Source: Hymenobacter sedentarius (lineage in GTDB: Bacteria; Bacteroidota; Bacteroidia; Cytophagales; Hymenobacteraceae). From it: a stretch of DNA of 64,000 nt. Positions 54,583 through 64,000 of the stretch are shown here, piece by piece (the first letter of the stretch is position 1; each line of letters starts with the position of its first letter). The notes beneath the pieces are model-generated. The model had not been told where the DNA came from. It saw only the letters and a program-made list of their open reading frames with translations, and ran no database searches. The position numbers were made by a program, and so were the translations under genes. Where the stretch lies: the NCBI RefSeq assembly GCF_001507645.1, contig NZ_CP013909.1:3348001-3412000 (forward strand). The letters run 5' to 3'.

Positions 54583-55593
54583 CTAGAATTTCAACAAGGC
54601 CGAAGCCCACGTGAAGCCGCTGCCGAAGGCCGCCAGGCAAACCAGGTCGCCGCGCTTGATTTTGCCTTCTTGTACGGCTTCGCTCAGGGCAATGGGCACC
54701 GAGGCGGCGGTGGTGTTGCCGTAGCGCTGGATATTGCTGAACACCTTGTCGTCGGACAGGCCCATTTTCTGCTGCACGTACTGGGTGATGCGCAGGTTAG
54801 CCTGGTGCGGGATGAGCATGTCGATGTCGGAAGCCTGCAGGCCGTTCTGGTCCAGCGCCTCTTTGATAACCTGCGGAAAGCGGACCACGGCGTTTTTGAA
54901 CACGTTCTGGCCGTTCATGTAGGGGTAGAGCTCCTGCGGATTGTCGAGCACGTATTGCACGCGGTTGTTGCGGTTGGAGCCGGGCTCTTTCACAATCAGC
55001 TCCTCGGCAAGCTCGCCTTGGGCGTGCAGGTGGGTGCTGAGAATGCCCTGGCCATCTTCCGTGCTGGGCCGCAGCAGCACCGCGCCGGCCCCATCGCCGA
55101 AAATGACCGAGACCGTGCGGCCTTCGGGCGACTTGTCGAGGCCGGATGAGTGAATTTCGGAGCCCACCACCAGCACGGTGTCGTACATGCCGGTGCGAAT
55201 AAACTGGTCGGCCACCGACAGGGCGTAGATGAAGCCCGAGCACTGGTTGCGCACGTCGAGGGCGGGCGCGTTGTTGGTCATGCCCAGCTCGCGCTGCAGC
55301 AGCACGCCGGAGCCCGGAAAGAAGTAATCGGGCGACAGCGTGGCGAACACAATCAGCTGCACGTCATCGGGCGCGACGCCCGCCATCTCCAGGGCCTTGC
55401 GGGAAGCATTGGCCCCCATGTTGGCGGTAGTGTCCTTCCCTTCCTCAAACCAGCGCCGCTCCTTGATGCCCGTCCGCTCCTGAATCCAGGCATCGGAGGT
55501 ATTCATCATCGGCTCAAGCTCGGCGTTGGTAACTACCCGGCTGGGTACGTAGTGGCCGACACCGGCAATGTAAGAGTGACGTAGGGTTGCCAT
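54583..55593 (-). CDS. fabH: Beta-ketoacyl-ACP synthase III
   Basis: 336 residues from ATG at 55593. Starts fatty-acid synthesis by condensing acyl-CoA with malonyl-ACP. Catalytic triad visible: Cys in RNQCSGFIYALSVA, His in IPHQANLRI, Asn in RYGNTTAASVPIA. GERTGI-like ERTGIKERRW and FGDGAGAVLLR also present. It is not beside rpmF/plsX, so it may be one of several FabH paralogues. A CACCTTTG element (55689-55696) could be the promoter. Confidence 0.93.
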   Translation of the reverse strand: MATLRHSYIAGVGHYVPSRVVTNAELEPMMNTSDAWIQERTGIKERRWFEEGKDTTANMGANASRKALEMAGVAPDDVQLIVFATLSPDYFFPGSGVLLQRELGMTNNAPALDVRNQCSGFIYALSVADQFIRTGMYDTVLVVGSEIHSSGLDKSPEGRTVSVIFGDGAGAVLLRPSTEDGQGILSTHLHAQGELAEELIVKEPGSNRNNRVQYVLDNPQELYPYMNGQNVFKNAVVRFPQVIKEALDQNGLQASDIDMLIPHQANLRITQYVQQKMGLSDDKVFSNIQRYGNTTAASVPIALSEAVQEGKIKRGDLVCLAAFGSGFTWASALLKF

Positions 55594-55701
55594 GGATGAC
55601 GGAAAAAGGAGTGGGAATTTGGAGTAAAAGTGAGATGCAGCGGCTAGGCCGGCTAAGGTCAAGCTGAACAGCTGACGTAAAATGGGGGCAAAGGTGGCAG
55701 G

Positions 55702-56856
55702 TTAAACGAGAGAATCCAGCAAAAGGCACAATTTTTTGCCTTCCTCGGCCCACAGAACTTCGGTGGGTATGCCCAAAGGATAAAAATTGCTGCTTCGCAA
55801 CCGGGCCACCAGGGCGGGGCCCTCGGCCGGTTTCGCAAAGTCCAGCTCCAGGCCGGCGCCGTTTTTCTGGAGCAGTGCCTGCCACAGCGGGTTGGGCGAG
55901 GCGATAACCGGCAGGCCGTGGGCTAGGTATTCAAACAGCTTGGTGGGGCGGCAGCGTTCCGTGCTGGTGTGGGGGCGGTAGGGCAGCAGCCCCAGGTGGC
56001 TTTGCTGGATGGCCGCCACGATAGCCGCGTGCGGCACCGGCACCGCGCCGCCGCTCAGGCTAAGCCAGGAGGGATGTTGGGCTACCTTTTCCTCAAGCTG
56101 CCGGAGCAGGGCCGGCTGCTGGCAAAAGCCCATAATGGTGAGCTGGGCGCCACCCGGCCAGGCATAGTGGAGCTGCTGCGTAAGCGCAATGGCTTCCCAC
56201 ACCCCATTGAGCTCCGAGATGGTGCCCGAAAAAAGGAGCTTCAGGGGCAACTCCGGATAGGGCAGTTCCTTAGGTTTGGCTGGCAATAACTCGCCGGGGC
56301 CGGGCTGGTATTTGTTTTCCAGCACGACGACGCGGCCGTTGGGCTGAGCTGCTAAAAAGGGTAGTTCTTCGGCATAGCTGGCTTCGGCCAGAATAATCCC
56401 GGCCGCCCGGCCAGCCGCTAATGATTCCACCCAGCGCATGCCCGCGGCCAGCCAACGGCGGGTTATGCCTTGGTAGACGTGTTGGGTAGATACGTTCAGC
56501 GCGTAGTTTTCGCGGATGTCGTAAATGAACCTGCGGCCGGGCGACAGCCATTGCCACAGCATGGTAAGTGGCAAGAGCTCCGGCGCATGCACGATTACCA
56601 CTCCAGGGCGTACTCGCCGCAAAAGCCGCCAGTAGTTGAGCTGAGCACCGAGCCGGGCCAGACTGAGCCGCGACCCGCTGAAAATAGCGTGCTGGTAAAC
56701 GCCCTTGGCCTGGTTGTCTGCACCGGTTTGGCCGGCAGAGCTGCCGCGCCCGGCTACGTGCACTTCAGTATTGGGCCGGCTGCGAAGCGTTTCGGCAAAC
56801 TTGCCCCGCATACGGGTATCGTCAACCGGTTTCAATACGGAAGCCAGCAGAACCAC
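55702..56856 (-). CDS. GT-B glycosyltransferase (GT4-like)
   Basis: 384 residues from a GTG at 56856 (VVLLASVLKPVDDTRM); a GTG at 56883 is an alternative. N-terminal Rossmann-like half then a C-terminal donor domain with RPTKLFEYLAHGLPVIASP, the E-x7-E-like motif of GT4 enzymes, and LLFSGTISELNGVWEAIALTQQ. Transfers a sugar from a nucleotide donor, probably for surface polysaccharide. There is no membrane segment; cytoplasmic face. No cluster partner is adjacent except the divergent dapD. Confidence 0.82.
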   Translation of the reverse strand: MVLLASVLKPVDDTRMRGKFAETLRSRPNTEVHVAGRGSSAGQTGADNQAKGVYQHAIFSGSRLSLARLGAQLNYWRLLRRVRPGVVIVHAPELLPLTMLWQWLSPGRRFIYDIRENYALNVSTQHVYQGITRRWLAAGMRWVESLAAGRAAGIILAEASYAEELPFLAAQPNGRVVVLENKYQPGPGELLPAKPKELPYPELPLKLLFSGTISELNGVWEAIALTQQLHYAWPGGAQLTIMGFCQQPALLRQLEEKVAQHPSWLSLSGGAVPVPHAAIVAAIQQSHLGLLPYRPHTSTERCRPTKLFEYLAHGLPVIASPNPLWQALLQKNGAGLELDFAKPAEGPALVARLRSSNFYPLGIPTEVLWAEEGKKLCLLLDSLV

Positions 56857-56937
56857 TAATTGAGACGAACCCGAGCCAAGCACGGGCCAAAGATGCTAGT
56901 TTTGCCCTTATTTACCTTGCGCCAGCCGCCTTACCCC

Positions 56938-57789
56938 ATGCCCGACCAAACCTCCACCCTCAGCCTTTCGGCCACGCAAACCCTCGTTGAAAGCGCCTGG
57001 GCCGACCGTGCCCTGCTCCAGACCCCCGAAACCAAAGCCGCCATCGAGCACGTCATCGAAGAGCTGGACAAGGGCCGCCTGCGCGTAGCCACCCCGCCCG
57101 CCGAAGACGGCGGCGAGTGGACCATCAACGAGTGGGTGAAAAAGGCCGTGATACTGTACTTCCCCATCCGCCAGATGAACACGCAGGAAGTCGGCCCCTT
57201 CGAGTACCACGACAAAATGCTGCTCAAAACCGACTATGCCGGCCAGCAGGTGCGCGTGGTGCCGCCGGCCGTGGCCCGCTACGGAGCGTTCCTGGCTCCC
57301 GGCGTCATCCTGATGCCCAGCTACACCAATATCGGCGCCTACGTGGGCGAGGGCACCATGGTGGACACCTGGGCCACGGTGGGCTCCTGCGCACAAGTAG
57401 GCAAAGGCGTGCACCTGAGCGGGGGCGTGGGCCTGGGCGGCGTGCTCGAGCCGGTGCAGGCCGCGCCGGTCATCATCGAAGACGGGGCCTTCATCGGCTC
57501 GCGTAGCATCCTGGTCGAAGGCTGCCGCATTGGCAAAGAAGCCGTGATTGGCGCGGGCGTCACCATCACCGGCAGCACCAAAATTATCGACGTGACCGGG
57601 GCCGAGCCCAAGGAATACCGCGGCTATGTGCCGCCTCGCTCGGTGGTTATTCCCGGCTCAATTCCCAAGCAATTCCCCGCCGGCGAATACCAGGTGCCTT
57701 GCGCCTTAATTATCGGCCAACGCAAGCCCAGCACCGACCTGAAAACGTCGCTCAATGACGCCCTGCGTGATTTTGGTGTTTCGGTTTAA
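56938..57789 (+). CDS. dapD: Tetrahydrodipicolinate N-succinyltransferase
   Basis: 283 residues from ATG at 56938, giving MPDQTSTLSLSATQTLVESA; the upstream extension is not family-like. Catalyses succinyl-CoA-dependent succinylation of tetrahydrodipicolinate in the succinylase branch of lysine/diaminopimelate synthesis. Left-handed beta-helix hexapeptides (VGEGTMVDTWATVGSCAQVG, GVGLGGVLEP) and a C-terminal region with RKPSTDLKTSLNDALR. Normal length. Ends before a strong terminator. Confidence 0.96.
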   Translation: MPDQTSTLSLSATQTLVESAWADRALLQTPETKAAIEHVIEELDKGRLRVATPPAEDGGEWTINEWVKKAVILYFPIRQMNTQEVGPFEYHDKMLLKTDYAGQQVRVVPPAVARYGAFLAPGVILMPSYTNIGAYVGEGTMVDTWATVGSCAQVGKGVHLSGGVGLGGVLEPVQAAPVIIEDGAFIGSRSILVEGCRIGKEAVIGAGVTITGSTKIIDVTGAEPKEYRGYVPPRSVVIPGSIPKQFPAGEYQVPCALIIGQRKPSTDLKTSLNDALRDFGVSV

Positions 57790-57853
57790 GCTAGTGACTG
57801 CTTATGGGTTTAAAATAATTCCGCATAAGAATTAGCAGGCGACTAAATAGCAA

Positions 57854-57893
57854 CAATTAAAAAGGCCACTCAAGCGAGTGGCCTTTTTAATTG
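57854..57893 (+). terminator. 18-bp perfect terminator after dapD
   Basis: CAATTAAAAAGGCCACTC / GAGTGGCCTTTTTAATTG with loop AAGC, flanked by A and T runs, usable in both directions. Confidence 0.92.
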
Positions 57894-57897
57894 TTTG

Positions 57898-57951
57898 CAA
57901 ATAGCCAAATGGAAGTTGGGTTAATTTAGCTCATTTTCATTTGGCTATTTG
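57898..57951. repeat. 14-bp perfect inverted repeat at the 3-prime end of the isoaspartyl peptidase gene
   Basis: CAAATAGCCAAATG (57898-57911) and CATTTGGCTATTTG (57938-57951). The right arm includes the stop codon of the gene (57945-57947), so the mRNA of that gene ends in a long hairpin with a 26-nt loop; this may stabilise the 3-prime end or stop transcription. Confidence 0.6.
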
Positions 57952-58862
57952 TCCATCCAGATGTCTACAAATGGCTCTTCCTCCCCGACCCGGTAAGCCC
58001 GGCGGAAGACGTTGGTGTTGGATTCGATGGCGATGTTGCCCTCAGGGTCGAGCGCGATGATGCCCCGGTCGCCCTGAAGCTTGTCGGCGTACATGCCCAC
58101 GGCCTCGCGGGCGGCTTTGGCTATCGTGAGCTTCTTGTATTTGCGCAGGGCGTACACTTCGTGGGCGCAGGCCGCCAGCATGATGATTTCGCCGTCGCCG
58201 GTGCAGGAAGCGGCGCACACCTCGTTGTTGGCGTAGCTACCGCCGCCGTAGATGCAGCTGTCGCCCACCCGGCCCCGGAGCTTGCCCTCGATGCCGCCGG
58301 TAGAAGTGGCCACGGCCAGGTTGCCGTGCTGGTCGAGGGCCACGGCCCCCACGGTGTCGTGCTTGCCGGCGTGCTCCACTTCGGCCTGCTGCAGGATTTC
58401 CAGCCACTCTTGGCGCTGCTGGTCCGTCTTGAAGTAGCTGGGGTCCTGCAGCGTCAGGCCTTGCGACAGGGCAAATTCGTGGGCGCCATCGGCGGTGAGG
58501 AACGTGTGCTTGCACTTCTCCATCACCAGCCGGGCCAGCCGCACGGGGTTCTTCACCAACTTGAGCCCGCTCACGGCACCGCCGCGCAGCGTGAACCCGT
58601 CCATGATGGACGATTCGGTTTCCACATCGCCGTTGATATTGAACATGCCCCCGCGCCCGGCATTGAACAGCTCGTTATCTTCCATGCTCATCACCGCCGC
58701 TTCCACGGCATCGAGGGCGGTGCCACCCCGATTAAGGATTTCCCACCCCGCCTGCAGGGCCTGTTCCAACCCTTCTTTTAGCTTGGCTTCCTTTTCCGGC
58801 GGAATGGTAGATGGGTCGGTATTTACCGCGCCGCCATGAATTAATAAAACATATTTTCCCAT
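57945..58862 (-). CDS. Isoaspartyl peptidase / L-asparaginase (Ntn hydrolase)
   Basis: 305 residues. Autoprocessed N-terminal nucleophile hydrolase that cleaves isoaspartyl peptides or asparagine. Start MGKYVLLIHGGAV fits the family; the cleavage site and nucleophile T170 lie in GKHDTVGAVALD, followed by GIEGKLRGRVGDS and the GTGDGE-like SCTGDGEIIML. Length is normal. A TACTTTG element at 58867-58873 lies only 5 bp before the ATG, which suggests a leaderless mRNA. No signal peptide, so cytoplasmic. Confidence 0.95.
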   Translation of the reverse strand: MGKYVLLIHGGAVNTDPSTIPPEKEAKLKEGLEQALQAGWEILNRGGTALDAVEAAVMSMEDNELFNAGRGGMFNINGDVETESSIMDGFTLRGGAVSGLKLVKNPVRLARLVMEKCKHTFLTADGAHEFALSQGLTLQDPSYFKTDQQRQEWLEILQQAEVEHAGKHDTVGAVALDQHGNLAVATSTGGIEGKLRGRVGDSCIYGGGSYANNEVCAASCTGDGEIIMLAACAHEVYALRKYKKLTIAKAAREAVGMYADKLQGDRGIIALDPEGNIAIESNTNVFRRAYRVGEEEPFVDIWMDK

Positions 58863-58866
58863 GATG

Positions 58867-58873
58867 CAAAGTA
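58867..58873 (-). promoter_or_regulatory. Candidate promoter -7 element abutting the isoaspartyl peptidase start
   Basis: TACTTTG on the minus strand, 4 bp before the ATG. If used, transcription would start at or near the start codon. Confidence 0.35.
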
Positions 58874-59002
58874 GAGGTTGTGGTGTGGCTTCTACTTAGG
58901 GGGCAAGATTTGGTTTTGTTGAGCTAAACGAGGCGGCGGGCTAACGCCTTAACGATTAAGACCTAGTTTAGCCCAACTTTTTTGGCCGAATGCTCGGGAA
59001 TA

Positions 59003-59045
59003 TAAAAAGGCCGTTCCGCCAGAATGCGAAACGGCCTTTTTAATT
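59003..59045 (-). terminator. Terminator after msrA
   Basis: AAAAAGGCCGTT.CGC / GCG.AACGGCCTTTTT stem with a T5 run, 20 bp past the msrA stop codon. Confidence 0.85.
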
Positions 59046-59064
59046 CTCACGAAATCTAGGCGAA

Positions 59065-59607
59065 TTAAATAGCAGCGCCGGCTTTTAATTTATCGCCAAA
59101 CAGCGCTTTTACTTTTTCAACCTTGGGGCGAGCCACAAATTGGCAATAAGGCTCATGGCCGTGCAGGTTGAAATAGTTCTGGTGGTAGTTTTCGGCCGGG
59201 TAAAATTCAGGAGCGGCAGTGATTTCCGTTACCACCGGATTGGGAAATGCTTTTTCCTTGTTGAGTTTCTGCTTATAATATTCGGCAAGCTGTTTTTGCT
59301 CGTCGTTGTGGTAATAAATTACCGAGCGGTACTGGGTACCGGTGTCGTTGCCCTGGCGGTTTAGGGTCGTCGGGTCGTGCGTTTTCCAGAAGATTTCCAG
59401 CAGCTCTTTGTAGCTGATAACGGCGGGGTCGAAGGTGATATCAATTACCTCCGCGTGCCCGGTCAGGCCGCTGCACACTTCCTTATAGGTCGGGTTCTTG
59501 ATGCGGCCTCCCGCATACCCGGAAACCACTTTTTCAACTCCTTTCAGATTTTGAAATACCGCTTCGACGCACCAAAAGCAGCCGGCTCCAAACGTTGCAT
59601 GTTCCAT
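59065..59607 (-). CDS. msrA: Peptide methionine sulfoxide reductase MsrA
   Basis: 180 residues. Reduces methionine-S-sulfoxide in oxidised proteins. Catalytic GCFWC with C10 as nucleophile near the N-terminus, then EVVSGYAGG-like VVSGYAGGRIKNPTY, GHAEVIDITFDP, DPTTLNRQGNDTGTQYRSVIYYH, and EFYPAENYHQNYF. No signal peptide, so cytoplasmic. Standalone gene with a terminator downstream. Confidence 0.97.
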   Translation of the reverse strand: MEHATFGAGCFWCVEAVFQNLKGVEKVVSGYAGGRIKNPTYKEVCSGLTGHAEVIDITFDPAVISYKELLEIFWKTHDPTTLNRQGNDTGTQYRSVIYYHNDEQKQLAEYYKQKLNKEKAFPNPVVTEITAAPEFYPAENYHQNYFNLHGHEPYCQFVARPKVEKVKALFGDKLKAGAAI

Positions 59608-59704
59608 AAATAGGCGTTTAAATTCTGTCTAACTTTAATTACAACTCCATAGACGCCGCGTAGGTTATTTCCTTACAAGGGGCATGGACATGTTTTTAAG
59701 AAAA

Positions 59705-59740
59705 AAGAACGACATGCTACAAACCGTAGCATGTCGTTGC
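59705..59740 (-). terminator. Terminator after the 3-hydroxyacyl-CoA dehydrogenase gene
   Basis: 13-bp perfect stem AACGACATGCTAC / GTAGCATGTCGTT with loop AAACC, followed on the minus strand by CTTTTTT. Confidence 0.85.
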
Positions 59741-59807
59741 AGGGTGTCAGTTTAGCTCTGTGGCGTTGCTTAGCGTGATTTGGGAGCGTCGAAATCAGCT
59801 CAATAAC

Positions 59808-60695
59808 CTAGCGCCGAAACCGCTCGGCCACTACCAGGTCCTTGGAGCCGGCCGTGTACTGGTAGAAGCCTTCGCCGGATTTGGCACCCAGGCGGCCGGC
59901 CATTACCATGTTTACCAGCAGCGGGCAGGGGGCGTACTTGGGGTTGCCCAGGCCGTCGTGCAGCACCCGCAAAATGGCCAGGCAAACATCCAGCCCAATA
60001 AAATCGGCTAGTTGCAGCGGGCCCATGGGGTGAGCCATGCCCAATTTCATCACGGTGTCAATTTCCTCCACGCCGGCCACGCCTTCAAACAGCGTAATGA
60101 TGGCCTCGTTAATCATGGGCATCAGAATGCGGTTGGCCACAAAACCGGGGTAATCGTTTACTTCCGTGGGGGTTTTGCCCAGCTTGCGCGACAACTCCAT
60201 GACCTGCTGCGTCACGGCATCGGACGTGGCGTAGCCCCGAATTACCTCCACCAGCTTCATCACCGGCACGGGGTTCATAAAGTGCATGCCTATTACCTGC
60301 TGCGGGCGTTTGGTGACGGCGGCAATCTTGGTAATAGAAATGGACGAGGTATTCGACGCCAGAATGGCATCGGCGGGCGCGTACTGGTCGAGGTCGCGGA
60401 AAATTTGTAGCTTCAGGTCCACATTTTCCGTCGCAGCTTCTACCACCAGGCCCGCGCCGGCTACGCCGGTTTCCAGCGAAGTCGAGGTGCGAAGGCGGCC
60501 CAGGGTGGCGGCTTTATCTTCCTCGCTCAGCGTTGCTTTGGCTACTTGGCGGTCCAGGTTTTTGGTGATGGTGGCTAGGGCGCGGTCCAGGGCAGGCTGG
60601 CTGATGTCGATAAGCGCTACGGAAAAACCGTGTTGTGCAAAGACGTGAGCAATGCCATTGCCCATGGTGCCGGAACCAATAACGGCTACATTCAT
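59808..60695 (-). CDS. 3-hydroxybutyryl-CoA dehydrogenase / 3-hydroxyacyl-CoA dehydrogenase
   Basis: 295 residues from ATG at 60695, MNVAVIGSGTMGNGIAH with the NAD-binding GxGxMG. Oxidises 3-hydroxyacyl-CoA with NAD+. Catalytic His is in VIGMHFMNPVPVMKLVEVI, and NDYPGFVANRILMPMINEA continues the catalytic region. No enoyl-CoA hydratase domain, so a monofunctional short enzyme of butyrate or polyhydroxybutyrate type metabolism. A TAGCTTTG promoter element lies at 60751-60758. Substrate chain length is not determined. Confidence 0.93.
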   Translation of the reverse strand: MNVAVIGSGTMGNGIAHVFAQHGFSVALIDISQPALDRALATITKNLDRQVAKATLSEEDKAATLGRLRTSTSLETGVAGAGLVVEAATENVDLKLQIFRDLDQYAPADAILASNTSSISITKIAAVTKRPQQVIGMHFMNPVPVMKLVEVIRGYATSDAVTQQVMELSRKLGKTPTEVNDYPGFVANRILMPMINEAIITLFEGVAGVEEIDTVMKLGMAHPMGPLQLADFIGLDVCLAILRVLHDGLGNPKYAPCPLLVNMVMAGRLGAKSGEGFYQYTAGSKDLVVAERFRR

Positions 60696-60750
60696 AACTA
60701 GCGGAAAAAGTGTGGGAGAGAAGAGCATACCGCTCAGTTGAGCAGGATAG

Positions 60751-60758
60751 CAAAGCTA
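60751..60758 (-). promoter_or_regulatory. Promoter -7 element for the 3-hydroxyacyl-CoA dehydrogenase gene
   Basis: TAGCTTTG on the minus strand matches TAnnTTTG exactly, 55 nt upstream of the start codon. Confidence 0.5.
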
Positions 60759-60895
60759 CGGCACCATTAGTAAGGGGCGTTTTTGTTTGCATCCGCAAAA
60801 ATATTTTTTCATTTATTATATCCTTTTAAACGAGCCCGCGTACAAAGCCGCAGAGACACTTCTTTTTTCTTTCACCTTCTTCACTCTCTCCAGCC

Positions 60896-61054
60896 ATGGG
60901 CAACCTCCTGTATATCATCGCCGTCATCCTCATCATCATTTGGGCAGTTAGCTATTTCGGTGGCTTCTATACTGGTGGCATCATTCACACCCTGCTCGTA
61001 ATTGCTATCATCGCCATTCTGCTCCGTGTAATTAGCGGCCGAAGCGCGGTCTAA
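60896..61054 (+). CDS. Lmo0937-like small membrane protein
   Basis: 52-residue protein MGNLLYIIAVILIIIWAVSY followed by FGGFYTGGIIHTLLVIAII and AILLRVISGRSAV. Two hydrophobic helices linked by a Gly-rich turn match the widespread lmo0937-type small membrane proteins, whose function is unknown. Flanked by a 56-bp palindromic terminator 19 bp after the stop. Confidence 0.85.
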   Translation: MGNLLYIIAVILIIIWAVSYFGGFYTGGIIHTLLVIAIIAILLRVISGRSAV

Positions 61055-61072
61055 TGCCACCTGTGAGTTAAC

Positions 61073-61128
61073 TATAAGACGTAAAAAAGCCCCGCTGATA
61101 TATCAGCGGGGCTTTTTTACGTCTTATA
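61073..61128. terminator. 56-bp perfect palindrome, bidirectional terminator
   Basis: Arm TATAAGACGTAAAAAAGCCC plus CGCTGATA (61073-61100) is followed without a gap by its exact reverse complement (61101-61128). It lies between two convergent genes and has A6 and T6 tracts. RNA from either strand can form a 28-bp hairpin except for the few central bases. Confidence 0.92.
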
Positions 61129-61138
61129 AATAATTTGT

Positions 61139-61962
61139 TTAGCGACCAATGTTAAACAAAAAGCTAAAACGAATTACCAGGCCCGGGTACAGTGAATAAA
61201 TGGTGTTGTCGAAATTATAAAGCCCGACAATGTCAACTGCTGCGTTTTGGCCCAGGTACGAGCGGTAGCCAATGCCCGCGAGGGGAGTGGTTACCGTGCG
61301 CTTGTATTTATAGAAACCATTGTTGGAGTCCACGTCAACCAATTCGGCGTTGGTGACTTCGTATTCGGCGTGAACAAAAAACTCTTTGTACACGATGTAC
61401 TGTGCGAATGCTTTCAGCCCCACGCTGCTCGATTTGATGCTGTTATCGCCTTGCGCGTTCAGGACATAGCCGGCGTTTTTGGCTGCATCGGTTAAACTGT
61501 AGCTGCTGTAGGCGTACGAAATGCCTGGCCCGAGAGCAAACTTGTCGGTAATGCGGAAGCCGATGGCCGGCGCGGCACTCACGTTAAATTGGTTGAGCCC
61601 ACCGTTGGAAGAGAAGCCCAAGCCGAAATTGGTGTAGAGAAATTTCTTGGTCGGCGGCTTGTCTTCGGCGCCCCCCGCTTTGGTCGCTTTGCGGTTTGGA
61701 AATTCCAGGCCCGAAGGGGCATTGGGCGAAGGTTCCGCGGCCGGAAACTCTGGTGCCGGCATCGGGGCCGCCGAAGGCTGGGTGGCAGGAGGCGTAGTCG
61801 GAGCGGGAGCGGGCACCGGGGTGGGCTCCGGCGTACGGGGCTTAGCCGGGGGGGGCCGGGAGGCGCCGAGTTGAGCACCGGCTTGTCCTGTGCCTGCGCA
61901 CGGTGGGCCGGCAGGCAGGCCACCCCGGCAAGCAGCAGCAGCGGAAGCAAATGGCGTTTCAT
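61139..61962 (-). CDS. Outer-membrane beta-barrel protein, frame broken at a C8 tract
   Basis: An 18-kDa-class outer-membrane barrel. The signal peptide (MKRHLLPLLLLAGVACLPAH ... AQAQ) starts at 61962 in one frame; after a run of eight C (minus strand; 61848-61855) the reading frame must shift to continue into KPRTPEPTPVPAPAPTTPP, further proline-rich linker and the barrel (FLYTNFGLGFSSNGG ... VIRFSFLFNIGR). One extra C restores a 274-residue protein; without it the first frame runs into a nonsense tail. Homopolymer length suggests either slipped-strand phase variation or a sequencing error. No other damage is seen. Confidence 0.75.
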
Positions 61963-62060
61963 TATCAAAGCAGGAATGGAATGAGAAATAAAGAAAAAGG
62001 AATTATTTGAAACGAAGTAATCGAATTTCCTCGCTCTTAATTCCTTTTCCTTCATTAATG

Positions 62061-63683
<1,623 letters not shown>

Positions 63684-63736
63684 TCAGTAAGAAAATAGTA
63701 GCAAACAAAAACTGCACAACCGTGCGCAGCAGCGCG

Positions 63737-63744
63737 CAAAATTA
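63737..63744 (-). promoter_or_regulatory. Promoter -7 element for the ABC-F gene
   Basis: TAATTTTG on the minus strand matches TAnnTTTG, 53 nt upstream of the start codon. Confidence 0.45.
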
Positions 63745-63965
63745 CGCACCAGGAGGCGGGCCGAAATCCTGCCCGAAAAAAGAGGTTGACAAACCTGATG
63801 AAAATAACTAACTAGGTGTCAAATTAGTGCCCTAGGTGTGGGCCAAAACCCCTTGGCGCGGCAAAAATGGCCTATGAATAACTTCTGCCTACTCGAGCTA
63901 GTATAAAAAGACAATCAGCCGGAGATACCGGTTTTTCTTCACCTCAATTCAATTAAGCTTCGGCC

Positions 63966-64000
63966 ATGGCAGACCTTTCAATAACCTCCGAGAACAATGG
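63966..64000 (+). CDS. Partial gene at the window end
   Basis: ATG at 63966 starts MADLSITSENN and runs off the window. Only 11 full codons are visible, too few for a family call. The upstream 280 bp contain CTAGGTGT twice (63812-63819 and 63831-63838) and a TATAAAAAG stretch, but no clear Bacteroidota promoter. Confidence 0.4.
   Translation, partial: MADLSITSENN

Overview
This 64 kb window looks like a chromosomal segment of a GC-rich Bacteroidota of the Cytophagales, most like Hymenobacter. Three things point there: secreted proteins with type IX secretion (T9SS) C-terminal domains of both the type A and the CHU_C kinds; Bacteroidota-type promoters (TTTG, about 20 nt, TAnnTTTG) with almost no Shine-Dalgarno sites before genes; and the gene content (IcmF fused mutase, KUP transporter, glutathione-independent formaldehyde dehydrogenase, M61 and M1 peptidases). 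No phage, insertion sequence, CRISPR array, tRNA or rRNA gene was found. The genus assignment is inference.

Layout. 1-5.1 kb: a membrane GT2 polysaccharide synthase carrying a GH26-like C-terminal domain without catalytic glutamates, then a T9SS-exported beta-helix protein. 5.6-16.4 kb: GH15 glucohydrolase, polysaccharide deacetylase lipoprotein, dapA, an O-antigen-ligase-like protein, an orphan LutA-like Fe-S protein with an HMG-CoA-lyase-like enzyme, an M23 lipoprotein peptidase, a TapB-like protein, a split small gene and an oxidase subunit III-like protein. 16.4-26 kb: large T9SS proteins (CHU_C type; M1 aminopeptidase), DUF2147, a candidate structured RNA, an NlpC/P60 enzyme with a histone-H1-like tail and an M61 peptidase. 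26-35 kb: a minus-strand run (kup, FKBP isomerase, a 44-aa peptide, RluE-like synthase, M20 peptidase, deacetylase, OmpA protein, aldo/keto reductase). 35-44 kb: NTF2-like protein, CAT-like acyltransferase, histidine phosphatase, icmF, fdhA and a GlcG/HbpS protein. 44-50 kb: lepA, folD, queE and a PorE-like T9SS component. 50-64 kb: gltA, mnmE, a DtxR regulator, fabH, a glycosyltransferase, dapD, isoaspartyl peptidase, msrA, a 3-hydroxyacyl-CoA dehydrogenase, a tiny membrane protein, a frameshifted outer-membrane barrel gene with a C8 tract and an ABC-F ATPase.

Themes. The cell-envelope set (GT2, Wzy-like protein, deacetylases, M23 and NlpC/P60 enzymes, OmpA proteins) sits beside T9SS cargo and one likely T9SS component. 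The metabolic set covers lysine biosynthesis (dapA, dapD), acyl-CoA rearrangement and breakdown (icmF, HMG-CoA-lyase-like, 3-hydroxyacyl-CoA dehydrogenase, gltA) and one-carbon metabolism (folD, fdhA).

The observations most worth pursuing are a likely unannotated structured RNA of about 340 nt at 22.6-22.95 kb, a poly-C tract that switches the frame of an outer-membrane protein at 61.85 kb, the synthase fused to a catalytically dead GH26-like domain, an ABC-F protein whose second P-loop is lost, and an interspersed repeat with copies at 25.9 and 46.2 kb.
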